Of a stretch of 64,000 nt of DNA, positions 8,497-16,215 are shown one piece after another. The stretch is from NCBI RefSeq assembly GCF_008974325.1, contig NZ_BKCG01000001.1, positions 744,001 through 808,000 of the forward strand, in the 5' to 3' direction. The notes beneath the pieces were generated by a model, which saw only the letters and a list, made by a program, of their open reading frames with translations, was not told the DNA's origin and searched no databases. Made by a program: the position numbers and the translations under genes. The number at the start of each line of letters is the position of its first letter. Within the stretch, counting starts at the first letter, position 1. This DNA comes from Patiriisocius marinus. GTDB taxonomy: Bacteria; Bacteroidota; Bacteroidia; Flavobacteriales; Flavobacteriaceae.

Positions 8497-10146
8497 ATGA
8501 AAACACTATTTATAAACCAACAGAAGGAAAGAAATTCAATCCTTCATATTTCCGAAGTACTATTAATATGCTTGCTGTTTTTTGCTTTTACTATACCTAT
8601 AGTGGCACAAAATATTATACCAGGACCTATACTTAATAGCAATCCACATAATAATACGGTTAACAAAGTAGTACTTTTTGAACACGATAAATTTAATGGA
8701 GCTCAAAAACTAATTACCCAAAACACTCCCAATTTAAGCAACTTTAATAATATAACGACAAGTATTACAGTACCCTTAGGAAAAAGAGTTATTCTTTATG
8801 AGACTGAGGGATATCAAAATAGAAAAATCACTTTATATCCAGGTAATTATTCACACTTAAATGGGTGGAATGACCTAGCAAGAGCCATTAAAATAGAAAA
8901 CATCCCTAATGATGCTCCTGTTGCCTATTTTTTAAACGATACTGGTAATATTTATACTCATCAGGTTTTTCAAGGTTTTGGAGCAGAAAAAGTAGATAAT
9001 AATAGTATGGTGTGTTATGACTGCTACAGTAAATTAATAGTGGTAGGACAATTAAGTGTAGTTGCCTACGATTACAGAGATTGGGGAGGAAGGAATAATG
9101 AAGATAATCCGTTTAAAGAAGGTGAGTATAATCTAGCTGATTGGGGATTAGACAATAATATTTCTTCTATAGAAATTTTAAATTTGCAATATGCATTAGA
9201 GGGCGTTTACTTTAAAGATAAGATACTTTTAAATGAAGCAACTGAAGAAACAGTAGAGGTTGCATTTCTTGGGAAAAACGAAAATTTATTAAAAGATTTT
9301 GTTCCAGAGATCAAGGTTACTTCTTGCCAACAGGCAAGTGCAACAGAAACTATTGATATAGCTACAGCAACAGGATTAAGTATTGCTGTTACTACAGGCT
9401 TTACGGTAGGAGTAGAAGGAGTAGCATCTGGCAAAGTTGAGACGGAAATTGCTGCTAGTTTTGAACAAACCATTACAGAAGGTACCTCAAAAACAATTGT
9501 AAAGGAAGAATGTTTTGAGCTCGCTGCTCCTATATCCATACCTCCTGGTTGTTCAGGTCAAGGAGAAATGGTTGTTACTCCTGTAACTATTCAATATACA
9601 GTAGAGCGTAAATATATGCCTATAGATAAAGACGGAGTATTTATTAAAGGAGGAATTCCTAGAATTGTTACTGGAAAAGTAATCATCAAAAAAAGTGATA
9701 AGGCGTATGTAAACGCTTCACTACTTCCTGGTTGCAATGATCCTAGCAATGATACAGATACTTCAAACCAACAAGGGAACCCGAATCCTGACACAGCTGG
9801 CAGTAACCCTGATCAGGGTGATCCTAAGCCAGATACCACAGATGAGAATCAAACATATAACTCTAATAATAGATTAGATTATGTGAGCGAAATTGAATTT
9901 TGTGATGGAAATGGAAATATTATTGGCTTTTATAAAAAAGATGGTAGTAATTGGAAAGAAATTGATAAAAATGGAAATACAAAGTTTTATTATGCTGAAA
10001 TAAGTAAAGATGAAAATTCTATTTATTTAAAAGATCAACAAAGGGAAGGTGTTAAAATCTGGCTAAATTTTAAATCCAAAGAAATTCTTTATAGCGACAA
10101 CAATAATACAAGTCCATTTAAAATATACACAATAACAGATTATTAA
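8497..10146 (+). CDS. Secreted beta/gamma-crystallin protein with possible aerolysin-like pore-forming region
   Basis: A 549-residue secreted protein with a signal peptide ending at about IVAQ (residue 38). Residues 56-133 and 187-228 read as beta/gamma-crystallin Greek-key motifs (VVLFEHDKFNG, VILYETEGYQ with LYPGNYSHL, and VVAYDYRDWGG with EGEYNLADWG). Residues of about 275-410 are long alternating Ser/Thr-rich strands (TGLSIAVTTGFTVGVEG, SFEQTITEGTS), then a PPGCSGQGEMVVTPVTIQYTV strand. This resembles the amphipathic strands of aerolysin/ETX-MTX2 toxins. An Asn/Asp/Pro linker (412-455) leads to a small C-terminal domain. The crystallin call is good; the toxin call is inference by pattern. 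The kinase/regulator pair upstream probably controls it. Confidence 0.6.
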   Translation: MKTLFINQQKERNSILHISEVLLICLLFFAFTIPIVAQNIIPGPILNSNPHNNTVNKVVLFEHDKFNGAQKLITQNTPNLSNFNNITTSITVPLGKRVILYETEGYQNRKITLYPGNYSHLNGWNDLARAIKIENIPNDAPVAYFLNDTGNIYTHQVFQGFGAEKVDNNSMVCYDCYSKLIVVGQLSVVAYDYRDWGGRNNEDNPFKEGEYNLADWGLDNNISSIEILNLQYALEGVYFKDKILLNEATEETVEVAFLGKNENLLKDFVPEIKVTSCQQASATETIDIATATGLSIAVTTGFTVGVEGVASGKVETEIAASFEQTITEGTSKTIVKEECFELAAPISIPPGCSGQGEMVVTPVTIQYTVERKYMPIDKDGVFIKGGIPRIVTGKVIIKKSDKAYVNASLLPGCNDPSNDTDTSNQQGNPNPDTAGSNPDQGDPKPDTTDENQTYNSNNRLDYVSEIEFCDGNGNIIGFYKKDGSNWKEIDKNGNTKFYYAEISKDENSIYLKDQQREGVKIWLNFKSKEILYSDNNNTSPFKIYTITDY

Positions 10147-10255
10147 CTTTACAGAACAACTATGCTTTTCTAACCAAATAATACATCCTTTTTTAACTAT
10201 TTATGGATAATTACGAATCAACAAATGTTTTGATTATATGTTACTTAAGGGTGTA

Positions 10256-10435
10256 TTAACGTTTTTCTGAAATTTTAATATAATAAAGCCCTCCTATATT
10301 TAGATAAGAGGGCTTTATTCTAATTTGAATATTTCAATTTTGAATAGAGAGCTATTTAACTAATGAAACTCTTAAGGTATTCACCATTCCTTTATCTACA
10401 ATAGGCATTGCAGCAAGGTTGATTAAATAATCTCC
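10256..10435. repeat. Direct repeat, copy B: terminator and pyk 3' end
   Basis: This is the copy that includes the true 3' end of pyk; see 5422-5583 for the alignment. The shared blocks are the TTTTTCTGAAATTTTAA tract, the terminator and the last codons of pyk. It marks the right edge of the module. Confidence 0.85.
10282..10322. terminator. Bidirectional intrinsic terminator
   Basis: A perfect 12-base-pair stem (AATAAAGCCCTC with GAGGGCTTTATT) around a 14-base loop lies between the convergent crystallin gene and pyk. A-rich and T-rich flanks on either side let it work in both directions. Confidence 0.85.
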
Positions 10436-11782
10436 TGATTTCACGAAACCACGGTCTCTTGCAATCACGTTAACATCTTCAACAGTTTCATCAGTGCTCA
10501 CATATTTATCGTAGAAAAATGCTTTAACACCCCATAATAAATTAAGTCTTGAAAGTATGCGGTGGTTACTTGTAAATACTAAAATATGTGCGTCTGGCCT
10601 CCATGCTGAAATTTGAAAAGCCGTATAGCCACTATTTGTTAATGTACAAATTGCTTTTGCATCAATTTCATTTGCCATAGTAGCTGCATGATAGCAGATA
10701 GACTTAGTAATATATCTATTTGTACGAACATGTGGTGGCTCTTGCGGAACATGTATAAGCTCACTATTTTCAACTTGCTTACAAATGTTTGCCATTTTTT
10801 GAATGACCTGTATAGGATATTTACCAACACTAGTTTCACCACTTAACATTACAGCATCTGCACCATCCATCACTGAGTTAGCAACATCATTTACCTCAGC
10901 TCTTGTAGGAGTTAATGATGTAATCATTGTCTCCATCATTTGAGTAGCAATAATTACAGGTATTCTTGCTCGTTTTGCTGTTAGCACAAGGTTTTTCTGA
11001 ATTAAAGGAACTTCCTCTGCAGGAACTTCTACACCTAAATCACCACGCGCTACCATAAGTCCGTCACAATATGCTACAATTTTATCAATGTTCGCTACTG
11101 CTTCAGGCTTTTCAATTTTAGCTATAATAGGAATTTTATGCTCTGTATGAGCTTCAATTAAAGCTTGAAGTTCTTTTAAATCTTCTGCGTGACGTACAAA
11201 TGAAAGTGCGATCCAATCTACATCTTGCGAAATAGCAAATATTGCATCGTTTTTATCCTTTTGGGTTAATGCTGGTAAAGAAATATTAGTATTTGGAAGG
11301 TTAACTCCCTTTCTTGATCTTAAAGGGCCACCTTGGATTACTTTTGTTTTAACTTCAGATTTACCATCTGTTTTTAAAACCTCAAACATAAGTTTACCAT
11401 CATCAAGAAGTACTCGTTCCCCTTTTTTAACATCTTTAGGGAAATTATCATAATTCATGTAAACCTTTTTACTATCTCCTTCAAATTCTTCACCTGTGCA
11501 AAAAGAAATAGTGTCACCTGGATGAACAATTACTTCTTCTTTCATCATCCCAACGCGTAGTTTAGGACCTTGAAGATCTGCTAATATTGCAGTAGTCGTA
11601 TTTAGTTCTTTTCCTAGCTCACGTATTACTTTAATTGTTTTTTCTACATTTTCGTAGTTCGCATGTGAAAAATTGACTCTAAAGACATTTACGCCCTCAA
11701 TTATCATTTGCTTCATTACTTCTCTATCAGCAGTTGCTGGTCCTAGAGTTGCTACTATCTTCGTTTTCTTTTGATTCGGCAT
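10352..11782 (-). CDS. pyk: Pyruvate kinase
   Basis: A 476-residue pyruvate kinase of normal length that converts phosphoenolpyruvate and ADP to pyruvate and ATP. Visible signatures are the N-terminal KIVATLGPA, the barrel motif IIAKIEKPEAV (active-site Lys), MVARGDLGVEVP, and IIATQMMETM. The start codon directly abuts the stop codon of the IPExxVDY gene. It is the last gene of the acpP-fabF-rnc-IPExxVDY-pyk run. Its 3' end has a diverged duplicate 4.85 kb to the left. Confidence 0.98.
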   Translation of the reverse strand: MPNQKKTKIVATLGPATADREVMKQMIIEGVNVFRVNFSHANYENVEKTIKVIRELGKELNTTTAILADLQGPKLRVGMMKEEVIVHPGDTISFCTGEEFEGDSKKVYMNYDNFPKDVKKGERVLLDDGKLMFEVLKTDGKSEVKTKVIQGGPLRSRKGVNLPNTNISLPALTQKDKNDAIFAISQDVDWIALSFVRHAEDLKELQALIEAHTEHKIPIIAKIEKPEAVANIDKIVAYCDGLMVARGDLGVEVPAEEVPLIQKNLVLTAKRARIPVIIATQMMETMITSLTPTRAEVNDVANSVMDGADAVMLSGETSVGKYPIQVIQKMANICKQVENSELIHVPQEPPHVRTNRYITKSICYHAATMANEIDAKAICTLTNSGYTAFQISAWRPDAHILVFTSNHRILSRLNLLWGVKAFFYDKYVSTDETVEDVNVIARDRGFVKSGDYLINLAAMPIVDKGMVNTLRVSLVK

Positions 11783-12274
11783 TTAGTCAAATATTAAATT
11801 ATTCTTACTCTTTAAATTTTCTGTTTGAACGTCATAAGCAGATATTACTTGCTTAATATCGTTGATATTTGCGATTAGGTTTCGCGTTGCAACTTGGTCA
11901 TAATCAGATTGGATTTTTAGAAAAAAATCAACTTGTTTATATTCTGGTATAAGTATAGTTGTTACTGTTTCTTCTTGAGATAAATCTCCAAACAAACCTC
12001 CACTACTAGCTAATTTAGCTACTTGAGATTTACATTTGTTCGCTACTAAATAATATGTAGTATATTTCATAACGTCATTAAACCCAAATAAAGGAAAAGT
12101 TATTTCTAATCCATTATTAGAATATTCAAGATCTAAAGCCTCTCTTCTCAACTTTAATCCCACAAATTGGTTTAACAAATATGCTAATTTATACGATTCT
12201 TCACTGCAATGAATTGCAATCAAAGAAAAATCTTCTGCAAAGTCATCATCAAGAATTAGTTTATGTGTTCCCAT
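11783..12274 (-). CDS. IPExxVDY family protein
   Basis: A 163-residue Bacteroidota-specific protein of unknown function. It contains the family-naming motif as IPEYKQVDFF and the usual N-terminal pattern MGTHKLILDDDF followed by DFSLIAIHC. I start it at the ATG at 12274 because a promoter lies just upstream (12292-12321) and relatives begin with the same MxxHKL pattern; a longer frame reaching 12358 would run through that promoter. It sits between rnc and pyk, as I recall being usual in this family, with no gap to pyk. Confidence 0.85.
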   Translation of the reverse strand: MGTHKLILDDDFAEDFSLIAIHCSEESYKLAYLLNQFVGLKLRREALDLEYSNNGLEITFPLFGFNDVMKYTTYYLVANKCKSQVAKLASSGGLFGDLSQEETVTTILIPEYKQVDFFLKIQSDYDQVATRNLIANINDIKQVISAYDVQTENLKSKNNLIFD

Positions 12275-12291
12275 CTGTTTATTACAACTGA

Positions 12292-12321
12292 TAAAGTTAA
12301 CGATAGTTTTGATAGTTTCAA
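12292..12321 (-). promoter_or_regulatory. Internal promoter for IPExxVDY-pyk
   Basis: On the reverse strand TTG (12321-12319), a 19-base spacer, then TAACTTTA (12299-12292). This fits the Bacteroidota promoter except for the last base. It would let the two distal genes be transcribed apart from acpP-fabF-rnc. Confidence 0.55.
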
Positions 12322-12396
12322 GTAAAGAGAATATCAAATTTTTGTAAAACTTAACCAAATAGTAGTCGTAAATGGCTAATTTGACACAGAAATTTG

Positions 12397-12426
12397 CAGA
12401 TTATGCTTTAAATCAAAGATAATCTG
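12397..12426 (-). other. Intercistronic hairpin downstream of rnc
   Basis: CAGATTAT and ATAATCTG pair, and after a bulged G the stem continues CTTT/AAAG, for 12 base pairs around a 5-base loop. No T-run follows, so it is not an ordinary terminator. It lies in the mRNA directly after the RNase III gene. Confidence 0.6.
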
Positions 12427-12453
12427 AAAGTAATTTTATTAAAACTAGGCGAT

Positions 12454-13194
12454 TTAAAAATCTTTCTCAATCTCCGTTTGGAGTTTGTAATATGCTCTTT
12501 TAGCAGCGGTTTCTTCAGCTTTCTTCTTAGAAGTTGCACGGGCTTTACCTACAATTTTATCATCAAGATGTAGTTTTACTGCAAAGTGTTTTAAAGTGTC
12601 GTTACCTGTGTCTTCATAAACTGCAAATTTAAATTGCATTTTATGTTTTTGACACCACTCGATAAATAGACTCTTATAACTTATTATTTTACCTTCAAGT
12701 TTTTCAATATCTACATAGGGCTTGATTACCCTTTTATTTATAAATTTTTCGCAGTATTTATATCCGCGATCAAGAAATATTGCACCTACTAATGCTTCAA
12801 ACACATTACCGTGTATATTTCCTCCAAACTGGCTAATAGGAATAGTTGTCTTAACATGATTTATTAGCTGCAAGTCTCGTCCTAATTCATTTAAATGTTC
12901 TCTACTTACTACTTTAGAGCGCATTTTAGTTAGATAACCTTCATTTCCTCCCGGAACTTCATTAAATAAATGTGCAGCAATTACAGAACTTAACATAGCA
13001 TCGCCTAAAAACTCCATACGCTCATAGTTTTGAGCATGTCCTTCAGCAGATTTTTCATTTGTTGACCTATGTGTAAAAGCTTCTTCGTAAATAGCAATAT
13101 TTTTTGGTTTAAACCCAAGTAGCTTATTTAGTGCTAAAAAAAAATCCTCGTCCTTAGGAGCACGAGAATTAAATATGTTTTTAAATGAAGCCAT
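12454..13194 (-). CDS. rnc: Ribonuclease III
   Basis: A 246-residue double-strand RNA endonuclease used in rRNA processing and RNA turnover. The signature NYERMEFLGDAML supplies the catalytic acidic residues. The later acidic site reads as NVFEALVGAIFLD. The C-terminal double-stranded RNA-binding domain ends with KARATSKKKAEETAAKRAYY. It starts 9 bases after the fabF stop codon in the acpP-fabF-rnc run, an order common in bacteria. Confidence 0.97.
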   Translation of the reverse strand: MASFKNIFNSRAPKDEDFFLALNKLLGFKPKNIAIYEEAFTHRSTNEKSAEGHAQNYERMEFLGDAMLSSVIAAHLFNEVPGGNEGYLTKMRSKVVSREHLNELGRDLQLINHVKTTIPISQFGGNIHGNVFEALVGAIFLDRGYKYCEKFINKRVIKPYVDIEKLEGKIISYKSLFIEWCQKHKMQFKFAVYEDTGNDTLKHFAVKLHLDDKIVGKARATSKKKAEETAAKRAYYKLQTEIEKDF

Positions 13195-13203
13195 TAATTA
13201 TCC

Positions 13204-14457
13204 TTATTCAATCAATTTTCTGAAAAGCACACAAGCATTATGGCCTCCAAAGCCAAATGTATTACTCATAGCAATATTCACTTCTCTTTCTTGTGCTTTA
13301 TTTAAAGTTAAATTTAAAGAAGGATCAATGTTTTCATCAACCGTTGTGTGGTTTATCGTAGGCGGGACTAAATTATGTTGCATTGATAATATAGAAGCAA
13401 TTGCTTCTATAGCACCGGCAGCACCAAGTAAGTGACCCGTCATTGACTTAGTAGAGTTAATGTTAATATCATTTGCATGAGCACCAAAAACCTTACTAAT
13501 TGCCTTTAATTCTGCAACATCACCAAGTGGTGTTGAAGTACCATGTGTATTAATTGCATCCACTTCGCTAGCATCAATACCAGCATCGCGTAAACAATTA
13601 TGCATTACACGCTCTACACCTATTCCATCAGGATGCGGAGCAGTCATGTGATAAGCATCACTAGACATTCCACCACCTATAACTTCGGCATAAATTTTTG
13701 CACCACGAGCTTTTGCGTGCTCGTATTCTTCTAATATTAAAGCTCCCGCTCCTTCACCTAGTACAAACCCATCACGAGTTGCATCAAAAGGTCTTGAAGC
13801 AGTTTCTGGACTTTCATTACGAGTAGATAGTGCGTGCATAGCATTAAAGCCACCCACACCTGCTTGCGTTACCGCAGCTTCACTTCCACCTGTAACAATA
13901 ATGTCACAGTGATTTAGTCTAATATAATTAAGAGCATCAATCATTGCATTTGCTGATGATGCACACGCTGAGACCGTTGTATAATTAGGTCCCATAAATC
14001 CATGTTTAATAGAAATATTACCTGGAGCAATATCTGCAATCATTTTTGGAATAAAGAAGGGGTTGAAACGTGGTGTTCCATCCCCTTCTGCAAAGTTTTT
14101 CACTTCATTTTGAAACGTTTCGATTCCCCCAATACCTGCTCCCCAAATAACACCTACACGAAATTTGTCAACAGTATCTAAGTCGATACCTGCGTCTTTA
14201 ATCGCTTCGTCACTTGAGACGAGGGCGTATTGAGCAAAGCGGTCTAACTTGCGGGCCTCTTTACGATCAAAATGTTGTAATGGATCAAAATTTTTAATTT
14301 CACAAGCGAACCTAGTTTTGAACTTTTCAGCATCAAAATATGTTATAGGCGCACAGCCACTTCTACCATTCTTTAAACCATCCCAGTATTCTGAAATGTT
14401 ATTTCCAATAGGCGTAAGGGCTCCTAGGCCTGTAACTACAACTCGCTTTAATTCCAT
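13204..14457 (-). CDS. fabF: 3-oxoacyl-ACP synthase II
   Basis: A 417-residue KAS II of the usual length that extends acyl-ACP by condensation with malonyl-ACP in fatty acid synthesis. The catalytic Cys is C165 (TVSACASSAN), with the two catalytic His residues in NTHGTSTPLGD and TGHLLGAAG. The C-terminal NTFGFGGHNA loop is intact. It starts 12 bases after acpP, so synthase and carrier are co-transcribed. Confidence 0.98.
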   Translation of the reverse strand: MELKRVVVTGLGALTPIGNNISEYWDGLKNGRSGCAPITYFDAEKFKTRFACEIKNFDPLQHFDRKEARKLDRFAQYALVSSDEAIKDAGIDLDTVDKFRVGVIWGAGIGGIETFQNEVKNFAEGDGTPRFNPFFIPKMIADIAPGNISIKHGFMGPNYTTVSACASSANAMIDALNYIRLNHCDIIVTGGSEAAVTQAGVGGFNAMHALSTRNESPETASRPFDATRDGFVLGEGAGALILEEYEHAKARGAKIYAEVIGGGMSSDAYHMTAPHPDGIGVERVMHNCLRDAGIDASEVDAINTHGTSTPLGDVAELKAISKVFGAHANDININSTKSMTGHLLGAAGAIEAIASILSMQHNLVPPTINHTTVDENIDPSLNLTLNKAQEREVNIAMSNTFGFGGHNACVLFRKLIE

Positions 14458-14469
14458 AAATAAGTTTTC

Positions 14470-14703
14470 TTATTTATTTTCTTCAATATATGAAACTGCT
14501 TGACCTACGGTCGCAATATTTTCTGCTTGATCGTCTGGTATTTGAATATCAAATTCTTTTTCAAATTCCATAATAAGCTCTACTGTATCTAGTGAGTCTG
14601 CGCCTAAGTCGTTAGTGAAGCTTGCTTCGTTCACTACTTCGTTCTCGTCTACACCTAATTTGTCTACGATGATAGCTTTTACTCTTGATGCAATGTCTGA
14701 CAT
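14470..14703 (-). CDS. acpP: Acyl carrier protein
   Basis: A 77-residue acidic four-helix carrier. The phosphopantetheine attachment site is Ser37 in [10 protein letters not shown]. It carries growing acyl chains for fatty acid synthesis. It is first in the acpP-fabF-rnc run and divergent from purN, with 175 bases between. Confidence 0.98.
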   Translation of the reverse strand: MSDIASRVKAIIVDKLGVDENEVVNEASFTNDLGADSLDTVELIMEFEKEFDIQIPDDQAENIATVGQAVSYIEENK

Positions 14704-14733
14704 AATTTTTGTTTTTAAAATTTAATTAAGTGG

Positions 14734-14741
14734 CAAAAATA
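14734..14741 (-). promoter_or_regulatory. -7 element TATTTTTG of the acpP operon
   Basis: It matches TAnnTTTG on the reverse strand, 30 bases before the acpP start codon. No good TTG is seen at the -33 distance. Confidence 0.45.
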
Positions 14742-14826
14742 AAATATTTTAACTTAAAACACCATTTAAAAAATAAAATGTGAATTCAATTTAAACATTT
14801 TTAGTCAGAGTCAAAACCCTTTGCCT

Positions 14827-14834
14827 TACTTTTG
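14827..14834 (+). promoter_or_regulatory. -7 element TACTTTTG of purN
   Basis: A full match to TAnnTTTG, 44 bases before the purN start codon. The -33 element is not obvious. Confidence 0.5.
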
Positions 14835-14878
14835 TTTTTATTATTTGAATAACTCTTAGAAATCTCAGAGCCTTTTTT

Positions 14879-15451
14879 ATGAAGAAGCGTATAGTAATTT
14901 TTGCTTCGGGTAGCGGTACCAATACTCAAAACGTGATAAAATACTTTCAGCACAAAGAAATTGCTGAGGTTATCTATGTCCTATCTAACAAGAAGGATGC
15001 CAAAGTATTAGAGCGTGCCAAAGCCCTACAAATAGAAGCAGCATCATTTAGCAAAGCCGAAATTTTAAACCCCGAAGGTGTGCTCGCAACATTAAAATCA
15101 CTTAAGCCTGATTTAATTGTGCTTGCTGGTTTTCTCTTAAAATTTCCGCAGCATATTATTGAAGCATTCCCAAACAAAGTGATTAACATTCACCCAGCAC
15201 TTTTACCAAAATATGGTGGAAAAGGGATGTACGGACACCATGTTCACGAAGCAGTAGTAGCAAATAAAGAGACAGAAACAGGAATTACCATTCATTTTGT
15301 CAACGAAAACTACGACGAAGGTGCAATAATATTCCAAGCAGCAACTCCAGTTACGTTTTTAGACACTGCAGAAGATGTTGCCTCTTTAGTTCATGAACTA
15401 GAATACGAATGGCTCCCAAAAATTATTGAAGAACTATTGACCGAAGAGTAA
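14879..15451 (+). CDS. purN: Phosphoribosylglycinamide formyltransferase
   Basis: A 190-residue folate-dependent GAR transformylase, the third step of purine synthesis. The N-terminal loop is ASGSGTNTQN. The catalytic Asn-His pair is in VINIHPALLP and the catalytic Asp in YDEGAIIFQ. Length is normal. The RNase H gene starts 2 bases after its stop codon, so the two form an operon. Confidence 0.96.
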   Translation: MKKRIVIFASGSGTNTQNVIKYFQHKEIAEVIYVLSNKKDAKVLERAKALQIEAASFSKAEILNPEGVLATLKSLKPDLIVLAGFLLKFPQHIIEAFPNKVINIHPALLPKYGGKGMYGHHVHEAVVANKETETGITIHFVNENYDEGAIIFQAATPVTFLDTAEDVASLVHELEYEWLPKIIEELLTEE

Positions 15452-15453
15452 TA

Positions 15454-16098
15454 ATGAGTAATAAAAAACAAAAATACTATGTAGTCTGGTTTGGAAATCC
15501 TGCAGGAATTTACGATAAATGGTCTAAATGCCAGAAAGCAATTAAAGGTATTGCAGGCGCACAGTACATGAGTTTTTTAAGCCTAAAAGAAGCCAAAATA
15601 GCTTTTAATAAAAATTATAAGGACTATAAAGGTAAAGGCACTTCAAAAAAGAAGAAAATGCTCACCGCTGCAGAAAAAGCAGCATATGGAGACCCTAATA
15701 TGTATTCTATTTCAGTTGATGCTGCATCTAGTGGTAACCCAGGGATAATGGAGTACAGGGGCGTTGATACACAAACTAAAAAACAATTGTTCCATCAAGG
15801 TCCTTTTAAAAGAGGAACTAATAATATAGGAGAGTTTTTAGCCTTAGTACACGGTTTAGCATTTTTAAAAAAACACAACAGTGATCGCATACTTTATACT
15901 GACTCCCGTATTGCCATGGGTTGGGTAAAGAAGAAAACGTGTAATTCTAAAGTAACTTGGACACCAGAAAACAAAGAATTACTTGAACTTGTAAAACGTG
16001 CGGAGTCTTGGCTAAAAACTAATAGTTACCAAACAAACATAGTGAAATGGGAAACTAAAGCATGGGGAGAAATACCAGCCGATTTTGGCAGAAAATAA
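15454..16098 (+). CDS. Viroplasmin-RNase H fusion
   Basis: A 214-residue protein. Residues of about 5-55 form the caulimovirus-viroplasmin (RNase H1 N-terminal) domain, which binds RNA/DNA hybrids (YYVVWFGNPAGIYDKWSKC). Residues of about 75-210 are a type I RNase H domain: SVDAASSGNPG (first Asp), IGEFLALVHGL (Glu), YTDSRIAM (second Asp). It removes RNA from RNA/DNA hybrids. Its last 54 bases are repeated at 18703-18756, beyond the M43 protease and lipoprotein genes. Confidence 0.92.
   Translation: MSNKKQKYYVVWFGNPAGIYDKWSKCQKAIKGIAGAQYMSFLSLKEAKIAFNKNYKDYKGKGTSKKKKMLTAAEKAAYGDPNMYSISVDAASSGNPGIMEYRGVDTQTKKQLFHQGPFKRGTNNIGEFLALVHGLAFLKKHNSDRILYTDSRIAMGWVKKKTCNSKVTWTPENKELLELVKRAESWLKTNSYQTNIVKWETKAWGEIPADFGRK
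16045..16098 (+). repeat. Direct repeat, copy A: 3' end of the RNase H gene
   Basis: It is identical to 18703-18756 at 51 of 54 positions. The three differences (ACT/ACA, GGA/GGT, AGA/AGG) are all synonymous. The repeat ends exactly at the stop codon. Confidence 0.95.
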
Positions 16099-16215
16099 TC
16101 TCGTCTATATCTAAATTACAACACTACAATATGTTAATTATATAATTTAGTATAGTTGGATTACTATTTATTTGTAGTTTAGCTATGCTCCCCATAATCT
16201 TAAACACTTAATTTT

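Noticed and set aside
5584-10255. An integrase or transposase in the first module
   Set aside because: All frames of substance are the kinase, regulator and secreted protein. No recombinase or terminal inverted repeats were found.
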